DNA from: Candidatus Ozemibacter sp.
Lineage (GTDB): Bacteria; Muiribacteriota; Ozemobacteria; Ozemobacterales; Ozemobacteraceae
Assembly: GCA_030446435.1 (NCBI GenBank)
Contig: JASURT010000003.1
Span: forward strand, 1-48,150
Direction: 5' to 3'
Length of the DNA stretch: 48,150 bases
The notes beneath the pieces are model-generated. The model was not told the origin of the DNA, searched no databases, and saw only the letters and a program-made list of their open reading frames with translations. Below, in pieces: positions 37,080-45,831 of this stretch. The translations under genes and the position numbers were made by a program. Numbering within the stretch: position 1 is the first letter of the stretch; the number at the start of each line of letters is the position of its first letter.

Positions 37080-37772
37080 ATGCAAACAAACATTGACATT
37101 ACCAAAGCCTTCATCGAAACCCCCGATGGCGTCCTTTCAATTCATCAGATTTCAAAAAAACTGAAGCTACCCTATGGAACCGCTTACAATCGAATCCATG
37201 CGCTTAACAAAATTGGAATCGTTCAGATTCTACCCCAGGGCAAAGCCAAACTTTGTGCCCTGAATCCTGAAAACCCGATGACTGGAGCCATCCTCGCACT
37301 GGGAGCCGCGCAAAAAACAGACCTTTTCACAAAGAAGAATCTAAAGACCGGTTCGGTTTTGAACAAAATCATCAAAGCCATTTACGATGCCGGCAAAGAT
37401 TGCCTTGACGCCGCGATTCTTCTCACACCTGATTCTCTGAAACTTGCGCTGGAAAACTCTTCCACCGAGCTTGCCGACGAAATTCCCCCTGGAACCGAAA
37501 TCTCTATCGATTTCTTTTACATTAAAAACGGCAATGATTTTGCCGAAGAAAAGGTCGAGACCATCATCTCTTCGATGATACCTCCGAACTGCCCGATCAA
37601 AGCAACAAGTATGACCGTGGATCGCGAAACTCTGCTTGGAATGCTCACCGAAAACGAAAATGAAGCCGGGCTGGCAGCATATTCGATGCTGAATGACGGT
37701 CTGGTTCTTTTTGGTTACGAAAACTTTTACCGCCTTGTTCTCGAGGCCTTCGCCAGAAAACTTTCAAATTAG
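37080..37772 (+). CDS. Winged-helix protein of unknown function, probably leaderless mRNA
   Basis: The product (230 residues from the ATG at 37080; 232 from 37074) has an N-terminal winged helix-turn-helix (about 5-65: VLSIHQISKKLKLPYGTAYN then RIHALNKIGIVQ), a linker, and a C-terminal alpha/beta domain of about 130 residues that was not identified. A predicted strand ISIDFFYI lies after a helix with DAAILLTP, which loosely recalls nucleotidyltransferase-like folds; this is weak. The ATG at 37080 is preferred because the -10 box ends at 37073, there is no Shine-Dalgarno sequence, and transcription should begin at that codon. It could regulate its own or the divergent rpoB promoter, which is inference from position only. 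Confidence 0.7.
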   Translation: MQTNIDITKAFIETPDGVLSIHQISKKLKLPYGTAYNRIHALNKIGIVQILPQGKAKLCALNPENPMTGAILALGAAQKTDLFTKKNLKTGSVLNKIIKAIYDAGKDCLDAAILLTPDSLKLALENSSTELADEIPPGTEISIDFFYIKNGNDFAEEKVETIISSMIPPNCPIKATSMTVDRETLLGMLTENENEAGLAAYSMLNDGLVLFGYENFYRLVLEAFARKLSN

Positions 37773-37789
37773 GTTCAAAGAGCGTATAG

Positions 37790-38443
37790 ATGAAACATAA
37801 AATTTCGGCATCGCTTCTCGTATTAATCCTTGCAACAGCCCCTGCCTTTTCTCAACAGGGAAATCAGGCTTTTCCTTCTTCGGCATTCGGCAATCAGCAA
37901 AACCAGTTTCCGCAAGCCGGCGGCGATAATAGCAACCAGCAAAATCAGCCACAACAAAGCCCGGCTGCCCAATTTATCGATTCCGCAAAAAAACTGATGG
38001 GGCAAGGCAACTACGCTCAAAGCAAAGAAGCTCTTAAAACAGCCATCAGGGTTGAACCAATGAATTTTGAAGCCTGGTCGCTCTATGACGAAACGGTCAT
38101 TGCCGACTACATCCAACAGCGCCGCAAAGAAAAGCTTGCGCCTGTCATTGAACGAGACATCTCGCCTCTTTTTGAAATAACCAGGGTCGACACTTACATA
38201 GAACTAGACACTCTTTATGTCGTAGGTTCGCTTAAGAACCTTTCAGATAAGCTAAAACAGAAAATCCGGGTAACCGCCAAAATACTCGATGACAGCAAAA
38301 AAGAGCTTCGACGGCAGACAGGCGAATTAAACCTTACAAAAAGGGGCTTGTTGCCGAACGAAAGCTCTTTGTTTGAAATACCCTTTAAAAACCCTCCAGC
38401 GGGGGCAAAGAGTTTCAGGGTCGAGGTAACCGGTTTCGAATAA
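37790..38443 (+). CDS. Secreted TPR and FxLYD-like protein
   Basis: The 217-residue protein has a Sec signal peptide (1 to about 21, cleavage near PAFS-QQ), a low-complexity Gln/Asn-rich segment (about 22-58), one or two TPR-like helices (AKKLMGQGNYAQSKEALKTA, about 66-85) and a C-terminal beta-domain (about 115-217). That domain, with TLYVVGSLKNLSDK, a central strand with ILDD and a final FRVEVTGF, resembles the extracellular FxLYD domain. It is likely periplasmic or surface-exposed. It follows the winged-helix gene by 17 bp and may be cotranscribed; it converges with the small gene at 38445-38684 with one base between stops. Confidence 0.75.
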   Translation: MKHKISASLLVLILATAPAFSQQGNQAFPSSAFGNQQNQFPQAGGDNSNQQNQPQQSPAAQFIDSAKKLMGQGNYAQSKEALKTAIRVEPMNFEAWSLYDETVIADYIQQRRKEKLAPVIERDISPLFEITRVDTYIELDTLYVVGSLKNLSDKLKQKIRVTAKILDDSKKELRRQTGELNLTKRGLLPNESSLFEIPFKNPPAGAKSFRVEVTGFE

Positions 38444-38444
38444 T

Positions 38445-38684
38445 TTATTCGTTAGGGTCGGTAAGCCTTACGATGGTGTGTTTTCCATCGAAAATTCTGG
38501 CGACATGCACCATTGAACCAACGAACATCACAAAACCAATCCATCTCAACCACGAGTTTTCCATCATATCGACCAGATCTTTTTTGAATTCCTTCATTTC
38601 TTCAGGGAATGCAAACATGAGAACGCCGGTCAAAGCGATAAATGGAAGTGTAACCATCCAGAAAATTTTTCTAAGAAACCACAC
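38445..38684 (-). CDS. Small two-helix membrane protein
   Basis: The 79-residue protein has two hydrophobic segments (about 6-26 and 45-63) separated by an acidic/basic stretch (FPEEMKEFKKDLVDMME), and a short charged C-terminal tail. No family was recognised. The start is a GTG at 38684 with GAGGGA about 8 nt upstream, and a promoter lies at 38719-38748, which together support a real gene despite its size. Confidence 0.7.
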   Translation of the reverse strand: MWFLRKIFWMVTLPFIALTGVLMFAFPEEMKEFKKDLVDMMENSWLRWIGFVMFVGSMVHVARIFDGKHTIVRLTDPNE

Positions 38685-38718
38685 GATAAAGTCCCTCGCT
38701 TGATTATTTGATGAGAGA

Positions 38719-38748
38719 AATATACCAGAGTCTTCCCGAAATTGTAAA
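38719..38748 (-). promoter_or_regulatory. Promoter of the small membrane protein gene
   Basis: TTTACA (38743-38748) and TATATT (38719-38724) are 18 nt apart on the minus strand, each one base off consensus, about 35 nt upstream of the GTG. Confidence 0.5.
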
Positions 38749-38884
38749 TAACATTTAATTTTTGATTTTTTTTGTGTGTACGGCTGAATTTTGAGTTATA
38801 CTCTACTGAGAGAAATTATCTTCACTCAAGAGAAGAAACGGTCGAATATAGATTAGAACACTATCACCACAATGAGGCTAAAAT

Positions 38885-41341
38885 TTGATGGGTTGGTTTT
38901 CGAGAAAAATCACAGATCCTGAAGAAACGTTTTCACAGCTGATTTCAAAAGACAAGAAAGAGGCTGAACGCGCAAAACAGGATTTTGCAAAAAATATGAA
39001 CTCAGGTTTCGTCGAATTTCTCTGTGAGAAGTTCGAACAGCACGAAGCCCTTGAAGTCAGGCTGATTATACTTGAAGTCTTTGCAGCCGCAAACAACAAG
39101 CTCTCTGAAGACGATCTTCGCGAAGTTTTAAAGCTGATAAAATACCCTGATACCCTGCTAAGAGAAACTTTTAAAGAGATTCTCGTCGGAATCAACGAAG
39201 AAAACCTTAAAGCCGTTACCGAAGTGCTTGCCAACACCATGGACACCGGCATTCACCGCACCATTCAATACGGCATAGAAAAATCTGGCATTCTCGCTCA
39301 GTTATTGGAAAAATGGAACAAATACACGGTAAAAGAACAGATTCTCTTTCTGGATGAAATCGTTCGTCTGCAGAACCCGAAAACCTACCCGATTTTTCTC
39401 GACATTCTCAAAGAAGAAACCGTTGAAGCCAGAAAAGAAGAGAAGAAAATCATTCAGGTCGAATTTTCGAAACATGTAGACAAGATAAAAAGCCCTGAAT
39501 TTCTCGACCTTTGTATCAGAGAACTTCCTGCCATTGCCCCAAACATGCGATACCCTGTTTTCAAATGCCTGCAGATGCATGGCAAGGTCTTCTTTGAAAA
39601 GGTTTTCGATGGGCTTGGCAAAAAAAGCGAAGGTTTTCGCCAGCATACCATCAAATTGATGGAACAGCTCTCTGACGCTCAGTCTTACCCTTACCTCTTC
39701 CCTTTTCTGCTCGATAACTACAAAAGCATTCCGCCAGTGGTTCGCGACACGATCAATACCATCGTCAAATCGTTTTGCGAAGAAATCGACGAGCTAACCC
39801 CAGAAGAGATCAAAAAGCCAGAAATCCAGGAGAAAATCCGCTATTTCACCGGCCCGCTTGAAGAACACCTGAACGACCGCTTTTTTCACAGCATCAAGTT
39901 GTTTACTGAATGTTTGCTTCGCCTGGGAAGATTCGACCAGGATGTAATTCTGCGCAATTTTTCAAAAATTTATAAATACAATGAATCTTACCTTAAAAGC
40001 TTTTTAAATGGCCTTGAAACGAACGAGCGCAAAAAACTGCTTATAGATGCCTGTTGTTACGAGAATACCGATACCGGCAGAACAGCTTTAAAAATTCTCG
40101 CCGACCCCACCCAGAACTACATTATCGAGACTCTTAACACGCTTCTTCTTGAGCACTTCATGGAAGTTCCATCAGAGATTCAGGCTGAAACCATCAACCT
40201 GATGATGGACCCCAGACTTCAGCGTTTCGTGACTGAAGTTCTTTATCATCAAGACCCGGCGCTTCGTTCAAGAATTCTCTGGATTCTCGGTGAATCTGGT
40301 TCTCAAAATGCTTTGAACATTCTCGAAACGAAACTTAGAGATCCCGATTACTCAGTTCGCGAAAACATCCTGAAAATTCTGGATATGGATCACTTTCAAA
40401 ACGCCGCCGGAACCGAGCTTTTGATGAACTTTCTCAAAGACACGGATTCAAGCATCGTTCTTCAGACGATAGAAAGACTCAAAGACCGCGACCATCCAAA
40501 AATCATCGGAGCTTTGACCAGACTGCTTAGCTCTAACGTTGCCGAATTGAAACAGGCGGCGCATAAGGCTATCGCTTACATAACCCGCAGAAAATATATG
40601 ATCGGGTTCGACAAAATGACCGATGAAACGAAATACGCCATCGGCACTTCATTGATTAAAATGGACCCGAACTTCATGGAAGACATAACCCGCGATCTCT
40701 CAGCCTCAGATCAGCGAACCCGCGTTCTTTCAGCAAAAATTCTCGAAGTATTGTGCGACCATATACCGGTCGAACTTAAAACCCATCTGATTGTTGCCAT
40801 CCAGGATCCAGACCCTCATGTGAGGGCGGTGGTAATTATGGGTCTGGGCAAAATCGGCGGCCCTTCGGTTGCGGGTATGCTTGTTGCATTCCTTAAAGAC
40901 CAGGATGACAGGGTCAGAGCCAATGCGGTCGAAGCAATGGCCGAAGTTGGTGACATTTCTCTTGCAGACGAAATATTGCCCTGCCTGCATGATGACAACA
41001 ACAGGGTTCGCGCCAACACAATCATAACCTTATGGAAACTGGGTTATTACCAGATTTACGATGCAATCATAGAAATGCTGCGCCACCCCGACAAATGGAT
41101 GCGGGCTTCTGCAGCATTTGCTCTTGGCGAACTGCAAGACTCTAGATTCTTCGGCGTTCTGCTTCAGGTCATTCGTGACCCCGAAGCCGATGTTCGCCGC
41201 AATGTTGTAAGAGCGCTGGCCAAACTTGCGCCCGCTTACACCCTTGCCCCCTATATAAGACCACTTAGATTCGACCCCGATGAAGGAGTTAGAAAAGAAG
41301 TAATGTCGGTTTTGACAGCAAAACCGCCCAATGCAAAATAA
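38885..41341 (+). CDS. HEAT-repeat protein, first of a tandem pair
   Basis: The 818-residue protein is almost all helical repeats. The best repeats lie in the C-terminal 180 residues and follow the HEAT/PBS-lyase pattern D-P-x-x-x-V-R-x-x-A-x-x-A-L-x-x-L-G (for example DPDPHVRAVVIMGLGKIGG and KDQDDRVRANAVEAMAEVGD). No catalytic motif, signal peptide or membrane segment was seen, so it is probably a cytoplasmic scaffold. TTG at 38885 (MMGWF) and ATG at 38888 (MGWF) are both possible; GAGG lies 7 and 10 nt upstream respectively. A weak rightward promoter (TTGTGT-19-TATACT, 38772-38802) precedes it. It overlaps the paralogue downstream by 11 bp. Confidence 0.85.
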   Translation: MMGWFSRKITDPEETFSQLISKDKKEAERAKQDFAKNMNSGFVEFLCEKFEQHEALEVRLIILEVFAAANNKLSEDDLREVLKLIKYPDTLLRETFKEILVGINEENLKAVTEVLANTMDTGIHRTIQYGIEKSGILAQLLEKWNKYTVKEQILFLDEIVRLQNPKTYPIFLDILKEETVEARKEEKKIIQVEFSKHVDKIKSPEFLDLCIRELPAIAPNMRYPVFKCLQMHGKVFFEKVFDGLGKKSEGFRQHTIKLMEQLSDAQSYPYLFPFLLDNYKSIPPVVRDTINTIVKSFCEEIDELTPEEIKKPEIQEKIRYFTGPLEEHLNDRFFHSIKLFTECLLRLGRFDQDVILRNFSKIYKYNESYLKSFLNGLETNERKKLLIDACCYENTDTGRTALKILADPTQNYIIETLNTLLLEHFMEVPSEIQAETINLMMDPRLQRFVTEVLYHQDPALRSRILWILGESGSQNALNILETKLRDPDYSVRENILKILDMDHFQNAAGTELLMNFLKDTDSSIVLQTIERLKDRDHPKIIGALTRLLSSNVAELKQAAHKAIAYITRRKYMIGFDKMTDETKYAIGTSLIKMDPNFMEDITRDLSASDQRTRVLSAKILEVLCDHIPVELKTHLIVAIQDPDPHVRAVVIMGLGKIGGPSVAGMLVAFLKDQDDRVRANAVEAMAEVGDISLADEILPCLHDDNNRVRANTIITLWKLGYYQIYDAIIEMLRHPDKWMRASAAFALGELQDSRFFGVLLQVIRDPEADVRRNVVRALAKLAPAYTLAPYIRPLRFDPDEGVRKEVMSVLTAKPPNAK

Positions 41342-43835
41342 AATTATGATCTGGCCATTTACCAACAGCAGAGATCCTGAAATTCTCATAAAAGAACTTG
41401 AAGCCACTGAACCTGAAACCAGAGAGAAGGCTTTTAAAGAGCTGAAAGATCACCCCGATCCAGATGCAGATCGAGTGATTCTTGCGGCAATTCAGGCTTT
41501 TGATCAAATAAGCAAAGAGCTTTTGCTGCCTTTGATTGACATTGCCGGTTCGCGCCAGATTGAAGAATCTTTGCCGGTATTGAAAAACATCCTCAAATCT
41601 GGTGAATTCCAGGAAAAGGAACTGGCTGTGCAGGCTTTGTCGGCCATCGCAACCCAGGAAAGTCTCGATATCCTCGTCCCCTTTCTTTCCGACAAAGATC
41701 CGGCAATTAAACAGATGATTCACAATATCATCGCTGAAAGCTTCGGCCAGGAGGCCCTCGGGGCACTTCTAAGAAATGTTCCCGCCGATAAAAGTGACCC
41801 GCTGTATTTCGAGATCGTTACCATAATGGAAGACCTCGACCTTTTTGCCAGACTCAAAGAAAACTTCAATCACCCCGATTATCGGGTAAAAGATTTCAAC
41901 TTCGACAGCCTGACCAAGTTTCACCGCCCTGATTTCATCGGGCTTTATCTTGATTTCTACAACCAGGCATCGAAAGCCAGAAAAGACAAAATCATCGAGA
42001 TTCTTGAAGAATACTCGCCCGCCGAGCTTATTCCATATTTTCGCAAGTCTTTTAAGCAAAACCCTGACGAAGGGGTAATGCAGCTTGCCGATCATCTGAT
42101 TTTTTCAAAATTTACCGCTGCCAAGGAAGACATTCTCGATTTTGCCATGCAGATAGATGACAACCGTCTTCGTGGACGCATTCTCGCCCCGCTGATAAAA
42201 AAGCTTGACCCTTTTGTTTTTCATAAGGCAATAGAGCTTTTAAATGATCCGCTGCCTGAAATTCGCAACAACACCCACGCCGCCCTGACCAACCTGATAA
42301 AAACCACATATAGAAGAATCAACGATAGCGGCGAACCAAATAAGGCAGTTTTAACCAAGCTTTACGAGCAGTGGGAAAAGCAGATTACCGCCGCGGTAAA
42401 AGAGCATGATCTTTCTGATGAAAAACGCAAAGCCATGCGCCGGCTGTTTTACGCGCTGGCGCAAAACAGGCATAATATTATCAGGCCCTTTATGCGTGAT
42501 TTCTTCGAAAACAATTTTCACGAAGCTTATCACATTATCAAGGACTGGCCGTTCGACGAGCAATTTTCAATTTTAAACGAACTGGTAACCCGCGACCCTT
42601 CTTTCGCCACCCTTTTGCTTACCGCAGCTCAGGGAAATCTCGACGAGGGTCTCTGGCGACTCATTCTCAAGCTTATCAGTTTTCTCGACGACGAAGACAA
42701 AGCAGCTTTCAGAAGAAATCTACTGTCAAGGAACCGATCGATTTCTCTCGAACAGTTCTTGCGTGACCCGGATGCAACCGTAAGGGTCGCCGCTCTCGAC
42801 CTGGCAGCAGAGCTTAAGATCAACGGATTGATCGAGCTATTGAAATCAGCAACCAAAGACCCTTCACCAGAAGTAAGACACAAAGCACTTGAATGCCTGA
42901 GCATGCAAAATTATCCGCAGACGCAGGCATATTTAATCGAAGGGCTGAGTGACCCTGATGAAGATGTCGCCTATTTTTCAATTATAAAACTGAAAGAGAT
43001 TCTTGGTTCTGCTAAAGTTGCCCCTCATCTGGCCAGATTCATAAACAGCAGCTCTGACAAAATCAGAGAATTCGCTCTGAAAGAAATTGCTGAAATAAGC
43101 AAGAAAAGATACAAAGCGAACTACAACAACCTCAAACCAGAAGTCAGAAAGCTTGCAGCAAAGGTAATTCAAAAAATCGACAGTAATTTTTCCGATTCGA
43201 TAATAGAAGAACTTTCTTCGCTTGACCCTCAGATCAGGCTTCAGGCGGCAAGACTGCTTGAAAACATTCAGATCGACTCAAAGGGCAAAGAGGCATTGCT
43301 CGCTGCAATGAAAGACCCATCGAAACTTGTTCGAGCCGCAGTGGTAAAAACCCTTGGAGTTATGGGTGACAGTGCGTTGATAAAACATCTTATCAGCTTT
43401 TTCAACGACCCCGACCCAAGAGTCAGAGCCAATACCATTGAAGCCATTTCTTCACTGGGGGATCGGCAGGCCATTCAGATACTTCTGCCGTTTCTTGAAG
43501 ATTCAAACAATCGTATAAGAGCGAACGCCATCGTAGGCATAAAGAAAATCGGTAACGTAAATGTTTTTCCGGTTTTACAGAAGATGCTGAACGACAGAAA
43601 TCCAAACATGCAGGCCAGTGGTCTGTGGGCAATCGGCGAAGTTGGCGATCAAAATTATCTCAACTTCATCTATCCATTTTTGAACAATTCGAATGAGATG
43701 CTTAGATTCAATGCTATTCGCTCTATCAGCAGAATAAAGCCAGAGATGCTTCAACCCTATTTGCCGAGCCTGCGCAAAGACCCTTCGGCAAAAATCAGAA
43801 AGCTGATTACCAGCATGAGTTTCAAGGTAATTTAA
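41331..43835 (+). CDS. HEAT-repeat protein, second of a tandem pair
   Basis: This 834-residue HEAT-repeat protein is a diverged duplicate of its neighbour. Both open with a Trp-aromatic motif (MGWFSRK / MIWPFTN) followed by a DPE-x-x helix, and both end with five or six clear HEAT units (here LVRAAVVKTLGVMGDSALI, PDPRVRANTIEAISSLGDR, SNNRIRANAIVGIKKIGN). ATG at 41331 overlaps the upstream stop. An ATG at 41346 gives the MIWPF start that matches the paralogue and is equally likely; neither has a clear Shine-Dalgarno sequence. The partners of these scaffolds are not known; the next gene encodes a candidate membrane anchor. Confidence 0.85.
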   Translation: MQNKIMIWPFTNSRDPEILIKELEATEPETREKAFKELKDHPDPDADRVILAAIQAFDQISKELLLPLIDIAGSRQIEESLPVLKNILKSGEFQEKELAVQALSAIATQESLDILVPFLSDKDPAIKQMIHNIIAESFGQEALGALLRNVPADKSDPLYFEIVTIMEDLDLFARLKENFNHPDYRVKDFNFDSLTKFHRPDFIGLYLDFYNQASKARKDKIIEILEEYSPAELIPYFRKSFKQNPDEGVMQLADHLIFSKFTAAKEDILDFAMQIDDNRLRGRILAPLIKKLDPFVFHKAIELLNDPLPEIRNNTHAALTNLIKTTYRRINDSGEPNKAVLTKLYEQWEKQITAAVKEHDLSDEKRKAMRRLFYALAQNRHNIIRPFMRDFFENNFHEAYHIIKDWPFDEQFSILNELVTRDPSFATLLLTAAQGNLDEGLWRLILKLISFLDDEDKAAFRRNLLSRNRSISLEQFLRDPDATVRVAALDLAAELKINGLIELLKSATKDPSPEVRHKALECLSMQNYPQTQAYLIEGLSDPDEDVAYFSIIKLKEILGSAKVAPHLARFINSSSDKIREFALKEIAEISKKRYKANYNNLKPEVRKLAAKVIQKIDSNFSDSIIEELSSLDPQIRLQAARLLENIQIDSKGKEALLAAMKDPSKLVRAAVVKTLGVMGDSALIKHLISFFNDPDPRVRANTIEAISSLGDRQAIQILLPFLEDSNNRIRANAIVGIKKIGNVNVFPVLQKMLNDRNPNMQASGLWAIGEVGDQNYLNFIYPFLNNSNEMLRFNAIRSISRIKPEMLQPYLPSLRKDPSAKIRKLITSMSFKVI

Positions 43836-43836
43836 A

Positions 43837-44358
43837 ATGCCTGAAAACAAACCTGGTCAGGGTCAGGAAACTCTGCACAAAGTCGGGAATTATTTTGACA
43901 AATACGATGTAAAACCGCCCGTAGACGATCCTGAACAAGTCACTCTGCAGTCTGCCCAGGAAAATATCAAGGCAGTAAATCGTTACTTCAAAAGCGGAAC
44001 CTATGATCTTGAAATCTTTCTAGCCCTTTTGTTACCGGCGATTCTTATTCTTACCTTTCTTTTTCTTTATCGTCGGGATGCGGGTAAAACCCTTGATTTA
44101 GACGAAATACCCGAGAAAGATTTTGATTTTATTGAAATGGTTCGATTGCAAAAGGGACTTGAAGAATTCGACCGCGATTTTCTTTTGCAGTTATCGGTCG
44201 AAAATTCAATCGCCCCACTCTATCAGATATTGATCGATAAAGGCGTTTTCGAAAAGATCGAAACCAGAATCATGAATGAAATCAGCGAAAAAGGCGAAAA
44301 CGCCAGTCAAAACAAAAGGGTCAGGTATCTGCGCAAACTTAAAATGAAACTGTTTTAA
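43837..44358 (+). CDS. Single-pass membrane protein linked to the HEAT pair
   Basis: The 173-residue protein has a hydrophilic N-terminal half, one strong membrane helix (about 58-78; FLALLLPAILILTFLFLY followed by RR) and a charged helical C-terminal region (about 90-173) ending in a basic KRVRYLRKLKMKLF. The positive-inside rule places the C-terminal part in the cytoplasm. It starts one base after the HEAT gene stop, with AAGG nearby, so it is cotranscribed with both HEAT proteins and could anchor them at the membrane. That role is inferred from position only. It converges with dtd. Confidence 0.75.
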   Translation: MPENKPGQGQETLHKVGNYFDKYDVKPPVDDPEQVTLQSAQENIKAVNRYFKSGTYDLEIFLALLLPAILILTFLFLYRRDAGKTLDLDEIPEKDFDFIEMVRLQKGLEEFDRDFLLQLSVENSIAPLYQILIDKGVFEKIETRIMNEISEKGENASQNKRVRYLRKLKMKLF

Positions 44359-44361
44359 GTC

Positions 44362-44817
44362 TCAAAGATTTCTTACCGCCGAATCGATCATTATCGTTAC
44401 CGGTCCCTGATTGACCTGTTCGATTCTCATGTCGGCACCAAATACGCCTCTGGCCACCTTTTTGACCTTATGAGCTTCAAGCTCTTCGCAGAAGCTTTCG
44501 TACATATTCTCAGCGATATCGGGTTCTTCAGCTGCAATAAAACTTGGTCTGAAGCCGTTTCTTATATCGCCGAACAGCGTGAACTGCGATACCACCAATA
44601 TTTCTGAACCCGTATCAACTGCCGAAAGGTTCATTTTGCCATTTTCATCGGGAAAAATTCGTAAACCCGCGACTTTTCGCGCCAGCCATTTAAGCTCTTT
44701 CTCGCTATCGCCTTTTCCGACACCAAGATAACAAACCAGACCTTCATTTATTTCTGAAATCAGTTGATTCTCTACCTTCAAGACCGCCGAATAAACTCTT
44801 TGCACCAATGCTTTCAT
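44362..44817 (-). CDS. dtd: D-aminoacyl-tRNA deacylase
   Basis: The 151-residue enzyme clears D-amino acids and glycine mischarged on tRNA. Both active-site signatures are present: SQFTLFGD (77-84) and NQGPVT (136-141), the second holding the cross-subunit Gly-cisPro element. It starts MKALVQRVYSAVLKV with AGGAGTTCGGTA before the ATG. The secDF terminator lies only 22 bp upstream of the start, so dtd either depends on read-through or has an unrecognised promoter. Confidence 0.97.
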   Translation of the reverse strand: MKALVQRVYSAVLKVENQLISEINEGLVCYLGVGKGDSEKELKWLARKVAGLRIFPDENGKMNLSAVDTGSEILVVSQFTLFGDIRNGFRPSFIAAEEPDIAENMYESFCEELEAHKVKKVARGVFGADMRIEQVNQGPVTIMIDSAVRNL

Positions 44818-44838
44818 TACCGAACTCCTGTTATTCTA

Positions 44839-44873
44839 ATAAAAAAAAGCTGCCCGAGAATTTATCGGGCAGC
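44839..44873 (-). terminator. Rho-independent terminator of secDF
   Basis: GCTGCCCGA (44849-44857) and TCGGGCAGC (44865-44873) form a perfect 9-bp GC-rich stem with a 7-nt loop. The minus-strand RNA continues with eight U residues (44841-44848). It lies just after the secF stop and before dtd. Confidence 0.93.
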
Positions 44874-44893
44874 CTTTTCAAACAGTTAAATGA

Positions 44894-45811
44894 TTACTTT
44901 GCTCTACCCAGCTTTTCACCGGTCATTTCAAGCAGAACCGGGCTGGCGACGAATACCGAAGAATAGGTTCCGATAATTACGCCGAAGGTAAGAGTGAGCG
45001 CGAAGCCCCAGATTGAAATGCCACCGAGCCAGAGAAGAGAGAACAACGCAAGCAGAGTGGTGATTGAAGTGTTAAGGGTTCGACCCAGAGTCTGGTTGAT
45101 TGAATCGTTGATGAGATTCGCAAAATTGTTGTCTTTGGCGAATTTGCGGTTTTCACGAATTCTGTCGAGAATAACGATCGAATCGTTCACCGAGTAACCA
45201 AGCAGAGTAAGAATACCTGCAAGAACGGTGATATCAAACTCAACACCAATCATGGCCAAAAATCCGAGGGTGATGATAAGGTCATGAACGATGGCGACGA
45301 TTGCGCCTGTTGCTGACTGAAATTCAAAGCGGTAGGCCAGATAAAGCAGAATGCCGATTACAGATATGATGGCAGCCTGAATACCCTGCTTTTTCATTTC
45401 TTCGCCGACCGTCGGGCCAACGTTTGAAACTTCAAGGGCTTCATCTGAATAAGGCGCTGCGGCCTTAAGATCTGAAAGAATGAAATCATGAATTTCAGAG
45501 TTTTTCTGGCTGTCAACCGGAGCCGCAGGATACTGGATGATAAATTCTTTACCCATTCCAGAAGCTACAGATTGAATGATAAGCTGATCAGAGGTGAAAT
45601 AAAGGCTGCGATTCTTTTCGATACTTTTGAAAATGTCACGAATCTTGGTTTCATTCATTTCAGATTCAAAACGCACATGAATAATGCTTCCGCCTTTAAA
45701 ATCGATTCCATAGTTCAAACCTTTGATGGCGAGCAAAAGAACCGAAACGATGATCAATGCGATCGAGATTCCGAAAAACGTGTATCTATGTTTCATGAAC
45801 TGTAAATTCAT
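44894..45811 (-). CDS. secF: Protein translocase subunit SecF
   Basis: The 305-residue, six-helix SecF works with SecD to pull preproteins across the membrane using the proton gradient. It has the family motif GIDFKGGS after the first membrane helix, a small periplasmic domain and the later helix motif LLGYSVNDSIVILDRIREN (written in part), which contains proton-path residues. The ATG is preceded by GGGAAGG. It follows secD by 20 bp. yajC is not seen. Confidence 0.97.
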   Translation of the reverse strand: MNLQFMKHRYTFFGISIALIIVSVLLLAIKGLNYGIDFKGGSIIHVRFESEMNETKIRDIFKSIEKNRSLYFTSDQLIIQSVASGMGKEFIIQYPAAPVDSQKNSEIHDFILSDLKAAAPYSDEALEVSNVGPTVGEEMKKQGIQAAIISVIGILLYLAYRFEFQSATGAIVAIVHDLIITLGFLAMIGVEFDITVLAGILTLLGYSVNDSIVILDRIRENRKFAKDNNFANLINDSINQTLGRTLNTSITTLLALFSLLWLGGISIWGFALTLTFGVIIGTYSSVFVASPVLLEMTGEKLGRAK

Positions 45812-45831
45812 ATTATTACCTTCCCTGTTCC

